From: Bifidobacterium hapali
GTDB taxonomy: Bacteria > Actinomycetota > Actinomycetes > Actinomycetales > Bifidobacteriaceae
Reading direction: 5' to 3'
Length of the DNA: 56,696 nucleotides
NCBI RefSeq assembly: GCF_002259755.1
Contig: NZ_MWWY01000036.1
Location: forward strand, 85 to 56,780
The notes beneath the pieces are model-generated. The model did not search any database. It saw only the letters and a list, made by a program, of their open reading frames with translations, and had not been told where the DNA came from. This document shows positions 24,813 to 33,690 of the stretch, one piece after another. Positions within the stretch are counted from its first letter, which is position 1. Every line of letters begins with the position of its first letter. The position numbers were made by a program, and so were the translations under genes.

Positions 24813-27248
24813 TCACTCGTCGGAGCCGGAGTCCGGGATCTCCACCACGGTGAACGACCATGCCGGGCATTCGAACCGCGCGTCGGACAGATCCACCCGC
24901 TCCCGGACCGGGACCGTCGGGGGCTCCTCCCCTCCGACCCCGGCGTCCGGCTCGCCCGTGAGCACCGTCCGGAACGCCCGCACGGACTGCAGTGCCCGTC
25001 CGCCGAAGATCGCCGAGTAAGCCGAGCAGGCCGAGCAATCGGCCTCCATCGGACGATCCGTGGCGTTGACCACGCGGACCAACGTCATTGCCTTCGCGTC
25101 ATCATGCACGATGCCGACCGTACGACGGATCTCGCGCACGGGTTCGACGCTGACGATCTCATGTCCTCCGTCGACGGTCACCCGCACCGTCCTGCCGCCG
25201 TCCCCGACATGGATGGCGAGTGCGATCGTCTGGCCGCCGACGACCGACGCGTCGATGGGTTCCGGCTCGACATAGCTGGTGCCGTAGCCGTCTCGGATCA
25301 CCGAGATCGCGCATGTGATCTTCGACGGCTCCGTCCTCAGACCGATGGACCAGTGGTCCTTCCCGTCAACGTCGCCGAATGCGACCCGGCAGTAAGATCG
25401 GGCGTCGGGCACCGTCACGTTGCATCGGATGTCGTATTCGTCGGCCTGCCAGCTGATGCCGCTATCCGTCCAGCGATCGTTGTCGGCGAGCACCAGTTCC
25501 GCGCACCGTCCGAGCTCACCGTCGCGATCCCCGACCACTATATCGGAGAGACGATGGCCGTCCTTGCTGAGACAACGCAGCACCGACGGACCCGTCAACG
25601 GGCGCTCGAACGACACATCGCCGGTCGTCGAGACCGGCAGCGCCCGGTTCGCGCCGCTGTGGGCAAACATGCGTTGCACCCAATAGCTGTAGGTGTGGTA
25701 CGCCCGGTCGTTGTCGAAGTAGATAAGGTTCGGGTTCCAACTAGCATGACCGTTCTTACAAAACAACGGCGCATAAGATGCCATAGAGACCACGTCGCCA
25801 TTGCGCTCCATGGCAGTCATGAGCGCAGCCTCACTAAGCGCGTTAAGCAACGTCGACCCCCACGACCCATATTCACCCAGATACACCTTCGGACCAGATC
25901 GCGGCATGTCATCATAGTGGTCAAGATGCTGGAACCACCATGCGGGCGCCTGATACGAATGCTCGTCGACGATGTCGACACCAAGACGGCGCGCCACCTC
26001 CCAGCCATTGTCGTAATCCTCGCCAAACAGCGCCGGACCGACAGTGCCGACCACCTTAATCTGCGGATAACGTTCCCGAACCGCGTCATAGATCTGCATG
26101 AATCGATTTTCGAAGACCTCGTCGATTCGATCCTCATTGCCGATGCCGATCATCTCCAGCTTGAACGGCTCAGGATGACCCAATTCGGCACGCTTCGCAC
26201 CCCAACCAGTCGTCGCATCGCCGTTGCAGAACTCGATCAGGTCGAGCACGTCCTGCACGTATTCACCCATTTCAGATTGCGGGATGGGCACAGGACCAGA
26301 ATCAGTGTTCTGACAGCAGACACCAGCGGATACGATCGGCAACGGCTTCGCACCGATAGCCTCGCACAGACACAAGTATTCGAAATATCCCAGACGATAC
26401 GACTGATGATACCCCCAACAGTTAAACTGCTGACGGCGATGCTCCACCGGCCCGATCGTATGCTTCCAGTGATACATGTTCGCCAAGCTGTATCCGTGGG
26501 CGATACATCCACCAGGAAAGCGCATGAAACGCGGGTGCAAATCGGCGAGCACGTCCACAAGATCAGCACGCAAATGATGCAACAACGGGTTACCATGCCA
26601 CGCCTCATCCGGCTCCAACGAAACGAAATCAATCTCCAGCGTACCGGCATCGAGAAATTCGAAGGAAAGCCGGCCGTTCGCCGCGTCCCGGTCGGGGTGC
26701 AGCATGACGCTTCGCTGCGTCCACTGCCCGGCGGTGCCGTCGGCCGCGCCGGCGAAGGTCATGGTGTCCTGTGCGAGGATGCCGCCGTCATCGTCGATCA
26801 GGGACGCGCGCACCCGCATCGCCGTCGTCCCGCCGTCGGCACCACGGCGCACCGCCTGCGCGTCGCGCGTCACGCCCCACAAGGAGCAGCGGTAACCGAG
26901 GCCACCGCGCACGCGCATGCCGTCGAATCCTTCGTTGGTCAGGACGATCGGGGCCTTCTCCACTTCGACGACCGCATGCATCGGATTCTCGTCGGCGAGC
27001 GCGCCGCGTTCGGTCAACGAAAACGCGCCGCGCGATCCCGCGGGGATCGTCTTCTTCCATGCCGTGAATCCGCTCCAGCGAAGCCCATCGCGCCGGTCGA
27101 ACGTAAACGACCCGTTACGCACCATCTCCGCGGCCAACCCACCGTCTGCAGAGTAACTGATGTCCTCGAAGAACACGCCCCACAGGTCGGGGCTGATGTC
27201 ACGCCAATCGCTTGTCGGCCGTACTGTGATTCGATCGATATCGTTCAT
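24813..27248 (-). CDS. GH51 alpha-L-arabinofuranosidase
   Basis: 811 residues, cytosolic. The N-terminal part (SPDLWGVFFEDISYSADGG) and an inserted beta-sandwich of carbohydrate-binding type (about 80-215) precede the barrel. The acid/base is Glu372 in MIGIGNEDRID, the nucleophile Glu459 in VYLGEYGSWG, as in GH51. The C-terminal beta domain ends CPAWSFTVVEIPD. The enzyme is longer than simple GH51 enzymes (about 500) and fits the large actinobacterial form. The gene is a base-composition mosaic: 60-base samples counted by hand give 82 percent GC at 26821, 50 percent at 25741 and 68 percent at 25201. That suggests replacement of its middle by recombination. Product: L-arabinose from arabinan or arabinoxylan fragments. 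Confidence 0.9.
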   Translation of the reverse strand: MNDIDRITVRPTSDWRDISPDLWGVFFEDISYSADGGLAAEMVRNGSFTFDRRDGLRWSGFTAWKKTIPAGSRGAFSLTERGALADENPMHAVVEVEKAPIVLTNEGFDGMRVRGGLGYRCSLWGVTRDAQAVRRGADGGTTAMRVRASLIDDDGGILAQDTMTFAGAADGTAGQWTQRSVMLHPDRDAANGRLSFEFLDAGTLEIDFVSLEPDEAWHGNPLLHHLRADLVDVLADLHPRFMRFPGGCIAHGYSLANMYHWKHTIGPVEHRRQQFNCWGYHQSYRLGYFEYLCLCEAIGAKPLPIVSAGVCCQNTDSGPVPIPQSEMGEYVQDVLDLIEFCNGDATTGWGAKRAELGHPEPFKLEMIGIGNEDRIDEVFENRFMQIYDAVRERYPQIKVVGTVGPALFGEDYDNGWEVARRLGVDIVDEHSYQAPAWWFQHLDHYDDMPRSGPKVYLGEYGSWGSTLLNALSEAALMTAMERNGDVVSMASYAPLFCKNGHASWNPNLIYFDNDRAYHTYSYWVQRMFAHSGANRALPVSTTGDVSFERPLTGPSVLRCLSKDGHRLSDIVVGDRDGELGRCAELVLADNDRWTDSGISWQADEYDIRCNVTVPDARSYCRVAFGDVDGKDHWSIGLRTEPSKITCAISVIRDGYGTSYVEPEPIDASVVGGQTIALAIHVGDGGRTVRVTVDGGHEIVSVEPVREIRRTVGIVHDDAKAMTLVRVVNATDRPMEADCSACSAYSAIFGGRALQSVRAFRTVLTGEPDAGVGGEEPPTVPVRERVDLSDARFECPAWSFTVVEIPDSGSDE

Positions 27249-27456
27249 GATGATGATTCCTAGTTCCTTTGCATTGGTTGTCGTTGGTATGGCTTTCGGA
27301 TGAAAGACGGGCCGCTCGGCTGCGATCCGGAGGATGGGCGGGGGGAGGAAATGACAATGATGAAGAGTCCCGCGAATCCCACATGACGCAACCGTTCGGC
27401 CCGCACAGTTGTGGTCAGGCCGCCGACGTTCGCTCCAGCGGCCGTCACGTCGTCGC

Positions 27457-27601
27457 TACTTGGTGTAGGTGTCGTACCACTTCTGCCACAGTTCGACGTT
27501 CTGGTCGATGTTCAGTTTCTTGAGGCCGGCCTTGAAGTCGTTCCACGCGGCGGCGTCGAAGCCACCGCGATGCGACCCCACTGCCTTGTACGTGAGTACA
27601 T
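27457..27601 (-). pseudogene. Sugar-binding lipoprotein gene reduced to its two ends
   Basis: An AGGAAAGGTGG ribosome site and the ATG at 27601 start MYSRTRQWGRIAVA, which resembles the start of the lipoprotein at 20517 (MSKDARLWGRTAAA). Within 15 codons the frame shifts into GGFDAAAWNDFKAGLKKLNI and LWQKWYDTYTK ending at 27457, the C-terminus of the same family (LWQKWYDEYAKL). About 500 codons between are deleted. The permease genes that should follow are absent. Confidence 0.85.
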
Positions 27602-27657
27602 GTCATCCACCTTTCCTCGTGGCAGAGCGATGCCGGCGAGATCGTCCTCGCCGATTT

Positions 27658-27688
27658 CATATCGTTCTGACACCCATTACGATACGAC
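27658..27688. promoter_or_regulatory. Operator-like words before the dead lipoprotein gene
   Basis: ATATCGTTCTGACAC at 27659-27673 matches 12 of 15 bases of the operator before the living transporter (22166). ATTACGATACGAC at 27676-27688 and AAATCGATACGAC at 27706-27718 are similar words nearby, and ACGATACGATAC recurs at 27841 next to the LacI stop. They suggest this locus belonged to the same or a sister LacI regulon. Confidence 0.45.
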
Positions 27689-27855
27689 CGTCCGGCCTTT
27701 TTGTCAAATCGATACGACACGAGATAATGGCGTAATTCCAACGATTACTCAGAAATAATAATTTTTTCTCGAAGAATATAAAGAAAAAATCGGCATAAAT
27801 CACCACTATACCGATAAATAACCATTTCGGCGATATCAAAACGATACGATACTGC

Positions 27856-28875
27856 TCAGCGACTCGACTCCCTCACGCACAGCTTGAGCCGTCCCTCCTC
27901 GTGCCGCGGCGCACCGTCGTAATCCCCCTCGATCCGGGAGATCAGCATGCCGACGGCCTTGTCGGCAAGATCGTCCATATCGACCGCGACTGTGGTGATC
28001 GACGGCACCACATAGTCATCCAGCGAGATGCCGTCGAATCCGACGATGCGCACCGCGTCGGGCACGCGCACGCCGCGGTCGGCGAAACCTCGCACCAATC
28101 CGACCGCCAGCGAATCGGTCGCGCACACGATGCCGTCATACGGCATGCCGTCGGCGACGATCCGATGCGCGATCTCACGGCCGACGTCCATGTTCCACTC
28201 GCCGTCATACAGATAATCGCGCCGGTACTCGATCCCGGACCGTTCCAGCGCCGTCACATAGCCGCGCAGCCGCATGACCTCGCTGACCCGCTGCCCGAGC
28301 CGACTTTTCGGCATATAAGGCACCCCGACCATCGCGATGTCACGGCACCCCCGATCCAGCAGATGCTCGGTCGCCATGCGGATGCCCTGCTCACCGGGCA
28401 CGATGATCGTGTCCAGCCCGGGCCTTGCCGAGAAATCGTCGATGAGCACGACCTGCCTGCCCTTGCCGAGACGCTTGAGCTCCGACGACGGCACCCCCCC
28501 GGCATGGACGATGATGCCGTCGCTCGGCTGATCGGACAGCCGCTCCAACGATTCGCGCACGCTGGACGCATTCCACCCCGATCGGGCGACGAGCGCCTTG
28601 TATCCGGCATTTTCGATCCTATCGACCATGTGCTGTGCGAACCGCGAATAGAAATACGGAATATCGAGTTCATGCACGCCGACCGCGATCACGCCGGTGC
28701 GACCGCTGCGCAGATAGCGCGCCGACTGGTTGGTCGCGTATCCGAGCTCCTCGACGGCCGCCCGGATGTTTGCGGCCACCTCCTCGGAGACATACTGGCC
28801 GCCGCGCAGCGCATACGACACCGTCGCCACGGAGACACCAGCCCGCCTCGCCACGTCCTTCATCGTCACAGCCAT
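27856..28875 (-). CDS. LacI-family transcriptional repressor
   Basis: 339 residues, complete. The helix-turn-helix is MKDVARRAGVSVATVSYALR (residues 5-24) followed by the hinge helix LGYATNQSARYLRSGRTG. The periplasmic-binding-like sensor domain follows, with DGIVCATDSLAVGLVRGFAD and VRIVGFDGISLDDY as standard motifs, and ends LCVRESSR. It should bind a sugar from arabinan breakdown and release its operators, probably the ATATCGTT-type sites of this region. The first Met-Ala-Val-Thr may be part of the protein or the start may be Met5. Upstream lies a short triple direct repeat TCGCTCCGGGATCAG (28937-28970). Confidence 0.9.
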   Translation of the reverse strand: MAVTMKDVARRAGVSVATVSYALRGGQYVSEEVAANIRAAVEELGYATNQSARYLRSGRTGVIAVGVHELDIPYFYSRFAQHMVDRIENAGYKALVARSGWNASSVRESLERLSDQPSDGIIVHAGGVPSSELKRLGKGRQVVLIDDFSARPGLDTIIVPGEQGIRMATEHLLDRGCRDIAMVGVPYMPKSRLGQRVSEVMRLRGYVTALERSGIEYRRDYLYDGEWNMDVGREIAHRIVADGMPYDGIVCATDSLAVGLVRGFADRGVRVPDAVRIVGFDGISLDDYVVPSITTVAVDMDDLADKAVGMLISRIEGDYDGAPRHEEGRLKLCVRESSR

Positions 28876-29151
28876 GCGTCACCACCCCGTATTTGTTTGT
28901 CCCGATATCGGCCTCGTCCCGGTATCGATCGCTCCGGGATCAGTCGCTCCGGGATCAGTCGCCCGCCCCGGCATGGATCGATGCCGGACGGTTCCTGATC
29001 GAACAGTCTCCCATCTTACCCGACGCAAAACCCCAAGCCTCTATAAGAAATGCCCCGGAGAGCCATAGCCCACCGAGGCAAAACCGATAGAGGGTCACAG
29101 GGATGCCCCGCTCAGGGCACCCACCGCAACCGAACCGGAACCAGAGCCGCG
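28876..29151. other. Intergenic region upstream of LacI
   Basis: No gene. It holds the LacI promoter region, two full and one partial copies of TCGCTCCGGGATCAG at about 28933-28970, and sequence with no recognisable match up to the ABC scrap at 29152. Confidence 0.5.
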
Positions 29152-29240
29152 CTAATCCTGCGCCACGCGGATCATCGCGTACTGCGACTCGTAGAGGCGG
29201 TAGTACGCACCCTTGTCCTCGAGCAGCGGCGATCCGTTAC
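29152..29240 (-). pseudogene. ABC exporter C-terminal scrap
   Basis: On the minus strand, codons reading SPLLEDKGAYYRLYESQYAM and IRVAQD stop at 29152. The 16 residues AYYRLYESQYAMIRVA are identical to the end of the ABC exporter subunit at 40488. Only about 28 codons remain. It must derive from a copy of that exporter or a close paralogue and marks a recombination breakpoint next to the GH43 stop at 29245. Confidence 0.8.
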
Positions 29241-29244
29241 GGCA

Positions 29245-30330
29245 TCAGCCGATGGTACCGTCCGCCGCGGCGACGCGGTCGTATTCGGCTCGGGTGAGCG
29301 AGATCACGCCGCCATGCTTGGTGTGCGGAGCCATGTAGAAGTCGTCGGAACGCAGGTAATCGAAGCCCTTATCTGGGTCGTGCGAGACCATCGGCCGATA
29401 TCCGATGGACGGAATGACATCCACGTACAGATACACGCGATCATCAGAGTGAGAGGCAAACAAGGCTGGGCCTTCCACACCACCGGGGTGATGATTCGGT
29501 TCCCAATCAACGCCAATGTTCTCCTGAATCACATGCCACTGCGCGTCCGACTCCCACCAACGCTTCGCATCGGTTGAATCAAGCCAAATGTTGGCCTTTG
29601 GACCGTTATCCTTGGTCGCACGGTACGTACGGATGGAGCCGTCCGGCAGCACGCGCTGGATCATGGTCGTGTCGATCGTCGCATGGCCGCGATCGATGAA
29701 CACGCCACCGAACGAGAACGTGCCGTCGGTGAAGTCGCTGGTGGCACCCCACAACACGCGGTCGTACACGTCCGGATTCGCGTGGTCGAGATCGTCGTCG
29801 GCAAACAGCTTACTGGACCAGTACAGCACGAACGCGCCACGGCTACCGCCGTGCTCGGCTTCGGAGCCGGCCGGATAGTAATCCGGCACCCACAGCGCCT
29901 CGGGAGCCCATGCCATGCCGAGCTGGGCGCGGGTGCCGTTCGCGCGGCGCGAAACGTCAAGCGTATGCGGTTCGCTCCAGTGGACCAGATCATCGGAATG
30001 CCAGATGATCAGATTCGTGCTGCCGTGATGGCTCCAGAACTTCCAGTTCTGCTTGGATTGGTCCTTGCCGGGGTCGAAGACGCGCAGATCGGTGGCGATG
30101 ACGTATACGCGGCCGGTTTCGGGATTGCGCACGAGATATGGGTCGCGCACGCCGGTCGTGCCGAGCGGGGACGTCAGGATCGGATTGCCCGCGTTGAGCG
30201 GGTGCCAGCGTTCGGGATTGTCCCCCTCAGACAGGTCCAGATAGATGCGTTCCGCATATCCGTTCGGATCTTCGATGAAGTGGACCAACAGGTAGCCGTA
30301 TGGATCGGTCAGATCGATGGGTGTTTTCAT
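29245..30330 (-). CDS. GH43 family glycosidase, copy 2
   Basis: 361 residues from the ATG at 30330, chosen for the GGCAAGGAGGC site; the frame is open 56 codons further up without support. It is the paralogue of the enzyme at 12818-13906: the same GVRDPYLVRNPETGRVY, WAPEALWVPDYY and GGVEGPALFASH motifs. DNA from about 29404 to 29650 is nearly identical to 12965-13225, whereas the upstream half has many third-position changes. This pattern points to gene conversion. It follows the GH35 gene by 174 bases and is probably co-transcribed. Cytosolic; substrate probably an arabinose-bearing side chain of galactan. Confidence 0.88.
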   Translation of the reverse strand: MKTPIDLTDPYGYLLVHFIEDPNGYAERIYLDLSEGDNPERWHPLNAGNPILTSPLGTTGVRDPYLVRNPETGRVYVIATDLRVFDPGKDQSKQNWKFWSHHGSTNLIIWHSDDLVHWSEPHTLDVSRRANGTRAQLGMAWAPEALWVPDYYPAGSEAEHGGSRGAFVLYWSSKLFADDDLDHANPDVYDRVLWGATSDFTDGTFSFGGVFIDRGHATIDTTMIQRVLPDGSIRTYRATKDNGPKANIWLDSTDAKRWWESDAQWHVIQENIGVDWEPNHHPGGVEGPALFASHSDDRVYLYVDVIPSIGYRPMVSHDPDKGFDYLRSDDFYMAPHTKHGGVISLTRAEYDRVAAADGTIG

Positions 30331-30504
30331 GCAATGCCTCCTTGCCATCGGCCACGCGCGATCGATGCGCGTCGATGTGGCCAAATCTGTTCCGTTAACG
30401 ATAACAATGCTACAGGGGATGGTGGAATTCCATCTGCCGTCAATGTCCGCCGCATCATCCCCCGCGATGCCGGGCCGACGCGGCGTGCGGCCCGGCATCG
30501 CGGG

Positions 30505-33495
30505 TCACCGCCCGCGCGGAAGATCGACGGGACCGCCGATCGTGATGCCCGTCAGCCGCCCCGGAACGTCCCCCGTGGATTCGACGTACAGCCGCAGATC
30601 GCCCTCGCCTTGCGGAACAAGGAATAGGTCACCGCGACCACCGCCGAACACTGTGCCCGGCAGTCCGCCGAGTACAACGCGCCCCAAGCACAGCGAATCG
30701 GTGAATGCAGTTAACTGTAAGCCATCGCCGTCGAAGCGTACCACCGTATTCATCGAGCAGAGCGCATCAGCGAGCGCCGCAGCCGGTACACGCAGCCATA
30801 CGCCATCACCGGGTTGCACGTCGAGCGGTAGTTGTGCGATTTTACGATCAGTCGAAGTGGTGGAATGATCAAACGCGCGATCAGCAGACGCATGCAGCTC
30901 CTCAAGTCCTTGTGCGGACATCGACCAGCCGGTTACTTCGCGACCAGTGAGTAGCGTCATGCGGCCTGCGTCCTCGCCCCATGTACGCCAAACAGCGACC
31001 GTCAGTTCGTCTCCGTCGTGTATATCACCAAGCCATAGCGTTGGCAACAACGGCGTAATAGAGCCGATTGCATGACCGTTGAGTCGCACGTCAAGGCGAG
31101 CTTGACCGTGACGCACATGCAGTGCCGCTGCAGTGTCGCCAACATGTAGCGCCTGCGTGTACGCGAGTTTGTGCGGCCATACGTCGGTGGTGCGTCCGCC
31201 AAGTCCGCCGCGCGGTTCAGGGTTGGCTCCGAGTACTAAGCCGGCACGCTGAAGATGTTGTTCTTCTGCTGGATCGTCGGGATCGTAGACAGTGAGCCAG
31301 CCTGAGCCGAGATCGAAGAACTGCTTGACAGCGAGCGCACCGGTGATACCGCGTTTCGCAGTGAGTCGTAGCGATGGTAGTCGCGCATCGTCGAAGTTCG
31401 AGTGACCCCAGATACGTGCAGTAACGCTCAGTGTGTGCGCTGATGATGCAGCCGATTTGGTTGACACAGCATCGTCGGCAGTGATCATTTGATCATTGAT
31501 CGTTTGTGATCGATCATGATCGTCAACAAATGGTACATAGAGTGCGCCACCACCGTTGACTTGCCACGGAGTGACAACACTGCCGCACTGTACACTGATC
31601 GTATCGGCAGCGTCGCGCAGGACGATACCAGTGATATTGCTATCGTTCAGTTCGGCGGTATAACGCATAGATCCGGCATAGATACCAACGTCTTCCATCG
31701 CGAGCGCACGGCCGTCAGTGTTTGCGATTGGCGACCATGCCGGATGCTCGTTGCTTGCCGTCGATTCATCAACACTGGTGAGGGTGGTAGTTGGAGCACT
31801 CGTTGGTGCGTATTGCTTAACCGGTTGAGCAATCACGACACGATACGAACGTTCGCCGTCACAAGCAGTGAATGTAACCGCGCCTTCGGTGCCTGTAACC
31901 AGTAATACGCCATTGTCAATATGTGTATCCACATCACCAGTTTGATTGCTCACTGCGATCGCCGTATCGTCACCGACTTTGAACGCAGCCCACACGTTAC
32001 CTTCGCGCATAGTCGGCGCGGACAACTCGATCGTGGCAGTGATCATTCGATCACCGATCGTCGCAACACTGTCATCACTCAACGACTTTGCATTACGCAA
32101 CCCCGTCAATTCCGCACTGGTCGCACGCAATATCAACCGATCATCAACGGGCAGATCACGCACGATCATCGCGCCAGCACCAGCCGGTAACGTCACGTCT
32201 GGCAGCGAAGGCTTGCACGTATCAGATACTGTGCGTACTGCCAACGCACACTTCGACACATTCGTCAACGTGAGCAGCTGACCACCACCAGCCAAGTCAA
32301 GTATGCCAACACCAAGCGCAGTGCTCGTCGCAGACGATACATAGGCCGCGCAATTATCAGCCTGTTCGCACGACTTAACCGCTTCACCAGACGTACTGGT
32401 ACAGCAACATGTACCATCCGCAACCGTGCGGAACATCACTGACTGTTCCTCAGCCGGTTCAGCATCAGCCAAACGCACGCCGAGCGCGCCGATGATGGCG
32501 CTGAGACGGCGCGCATCGTCCGCGTCCGGCCGTTCCTGACCCGCAGGGTCGATCACACCACCGAAATCATAATCATGCGTCATAAACGATTCAAGACGAC
32601 CCCAGTTATTCACCGACGTCGTAAAATCGAAATCCCAACCAGACACTTGCAAGAACGGGCCGATAAACCGCGCACCATTGCCAACCATGCGGCGCAGCGT
32701 GCGATGCCAACGATTCGTTTCCGTCACGATCAGCGGCACATCGTAGCGGTCAGCAGCCGCGCGATAGTAACGAATATGCGCATCCATGTCGACGCCATTA
32801 TCGTCCGCATACAAGTTGACAGCTGGAGTAACACCGGCCGCACCACCGAACGCGCGCTCGATGTCACCTTGACCTGCACACGCAACGATTGGCACGTCAA
32901 TGTCGGCGGCGCGCATCATGTCAGCAAGTGCACCGATGTAACCGCGCGGGTCGCGGCAAGAGTAAAAATCGAGCTCGTTGTCAGCTTGCACGGCGATGAT
33001 CGGACCGCCGTGACCGTATTGTTGACGCGCGATGATCGGCAGGATGTGGTTGTACCACTCGCGCACAGCGTTCAAGAAACGCGGATCGTCTTGCCGCAAC
33101 GCGTCGCCACCGCCATGTTCAGGATCGGTGGCCACCCACGCAGGGATTGCACCGCCATCCCACTCGGAGCAAATGTACGGGCCGGGTCGCACCATCGCGT
33201 ACAGGCCGGCAGCGTGCGTCATCCGCAGAAATTCCTCGATATCGTGGCGACCGGAGAAATTCCATACACCGGGCGATGTTTCGTGGAAATTCCACGGAAT
33301 ATAGACGTCGATCGCGTGGTATCCGAGACGCTTAACCGCTTCAAGTCGTTGCTTCCACTGGCCGCGCGGCACGCGGAACGGGAATAGCGAAGCGCATAGG
33401 AGTACACGCGGTTTGCCATCGATAACGATACGGTTGTGGTCACAGGTGACGGCGTGTGTGACCGTTGATGTGGGTTCATGTGTGGTTTCGATCAT
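30505..33495 (-). CDS. GH35-family beta-galactosidase
   Basis: 996 residues, no signal peptide. The TIM barrel starts GKPRVLLCASLFPFRVPRGQ and contains YHAIDVYIPWNFHE and MVRPGPYICSEWDGG, hallmarks of GH35. The acid/base should be Glu174 in VQADNELDFY (family consensus IENEY, so Asp replaces the usual Glu two before), and the nucleophile Glu259 in LIVTETNRWH. Beta-sandwich domains fill the rest. The size fits large GH35 enzymes. With the GH43 next to it, a role in type II arabinogalactan or galactan breakdown is likely. Its C-terminal 115 residues also occur as a stump at 14002. The terminator of the upstream transporter lies at 33573-33619, so this gene has its own promoter in the short stretch 33496-33572. 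Confidence 0.88.
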   Translation of the reverse strand: MIETTHEPTSTVTHAVTCDHNRIVIDGKPRVLLCASLFPFRVPRGQWKQRLEAVKRLGYHAIDVYIPWNFHETSPGVWNFSGRHDIEEFLRMTHAAGLYAMVRPGPYICSEWDGGAIPAWVATDPEHGGGDALRQDDPRFLNAVREWYNHILPIIARQQYGHGGPIIAVQADNELDFYSCRDPRGYIGALADMMRAADIDVPIVACAGQGDIERAFGGAAGVTPAVNLYADDNGVDMDAHIRYYRAAADRYDVPLIVTETNRWHRTLRRMVGNGARFIGPFLQVSGWDFDFTTSVNNWGRLESFMTHDYDFGGVIDPAGQERPDADDARRLSAIIGALGVRLADAEPAEEQSVMFRTVADGTCCCTSTSGEAVKSCEQADNCAAYVSSATSTALGVGILDLAGGGQLLTLTNVSKCALAVRTVSDTCKPSLPDVTLPAGAGAMIVRDLPVDDRLILRATSAELTGLRNAKSLSDDSVATIGDRMITATIELSAPTMREGNVWAAFKVGDDTAIAVSNQTGDVDTHIDNGVLLVTGTEGAVTFTACDGERSYRVVIAQPVKQYAPTSAPTTTLTSVDESTASNEHPAWSPIANTDGRALAMEDVGIYAGSMRYTAELNDSNITGIVLRDAADTISVQCGSVVTPWQVNGGGALYVPFVDDHDRSQTINDQMITADDAVSTKSAASSAHTLSVTARIWGHSNFDDARLPSLRLTAKRGITGALAVKQFFDLGSGWLTVYDPDDPAEEQHLQRAGLVLGANPEPRGGLGGRTTDVWPHKLAYTQALHVGDTAAALHVRHGQARLDVRLNGHAIGSITPLLPTLWLGDIHDGDELTVAVWRTWGEDAGRMTLLTGREVTGWSMSAQGLEELHASADRAFDHSTTSTDRKIAQLPLDVQPGDGVWLRVPAAALADALCSMNTVVRFDGDGLQLTAFTDSLCLGRVVLGGLPGTVFGGGRGDLFLVPQGEGDLRLYVESTGDVPGRLTGITIGGPVDLPRGR

Positions 33496-33572
33496 GATTG
33501 GTCACTTTCTTGTCGGATGACTGTATTGGATCATTGTTTGTAGCTCAAATGCAAACCTGAACAAACGGGTAT

Positions 33573-33619
33573 GAAAAAAGGCCCGCGCGGGGCGAAAGGA
33601 GAGAAAACCCGCGCGGGCC
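33573..33619 (-). terminator. Intrinsic terminator, minus strand
   Basis: GGCCCGCGCGGG at 33580-33591 and CCCGCGCGGGCC at 33608-33619 form a 12-base GC-rich stem. The A-run at 33573-33579 becomes a T-run after the stem on the minus strand, the classic intrinsic terminator. The nearest minus-strand gene upstream is LplC (34401), so its transcript would include the 63-base array before stopping here. Confidence 0.8.
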
Positions 33620-33690
33620 GGAATTGAACAAAGCCCCTCAGCACTTGATGATATCTAGGAGCGAAGGGCATCAACGCCACTCCCCGTGCC

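Noticed and set aside
24741..27263. 840-codon open frame opposite the GH51 gene
   Set aside because: It mirrors a high-GC gene in the antisense frame, has no ribosome site, and its translation is Arg/His/Val-rich without motifs, whereas GH51 has intact catalytic residues.
28933..28970. Functional repeat before LacI
   Set aside because: Two and a half copies of a 15-base word are too few and show no symmetry; likely a simple local duplication.
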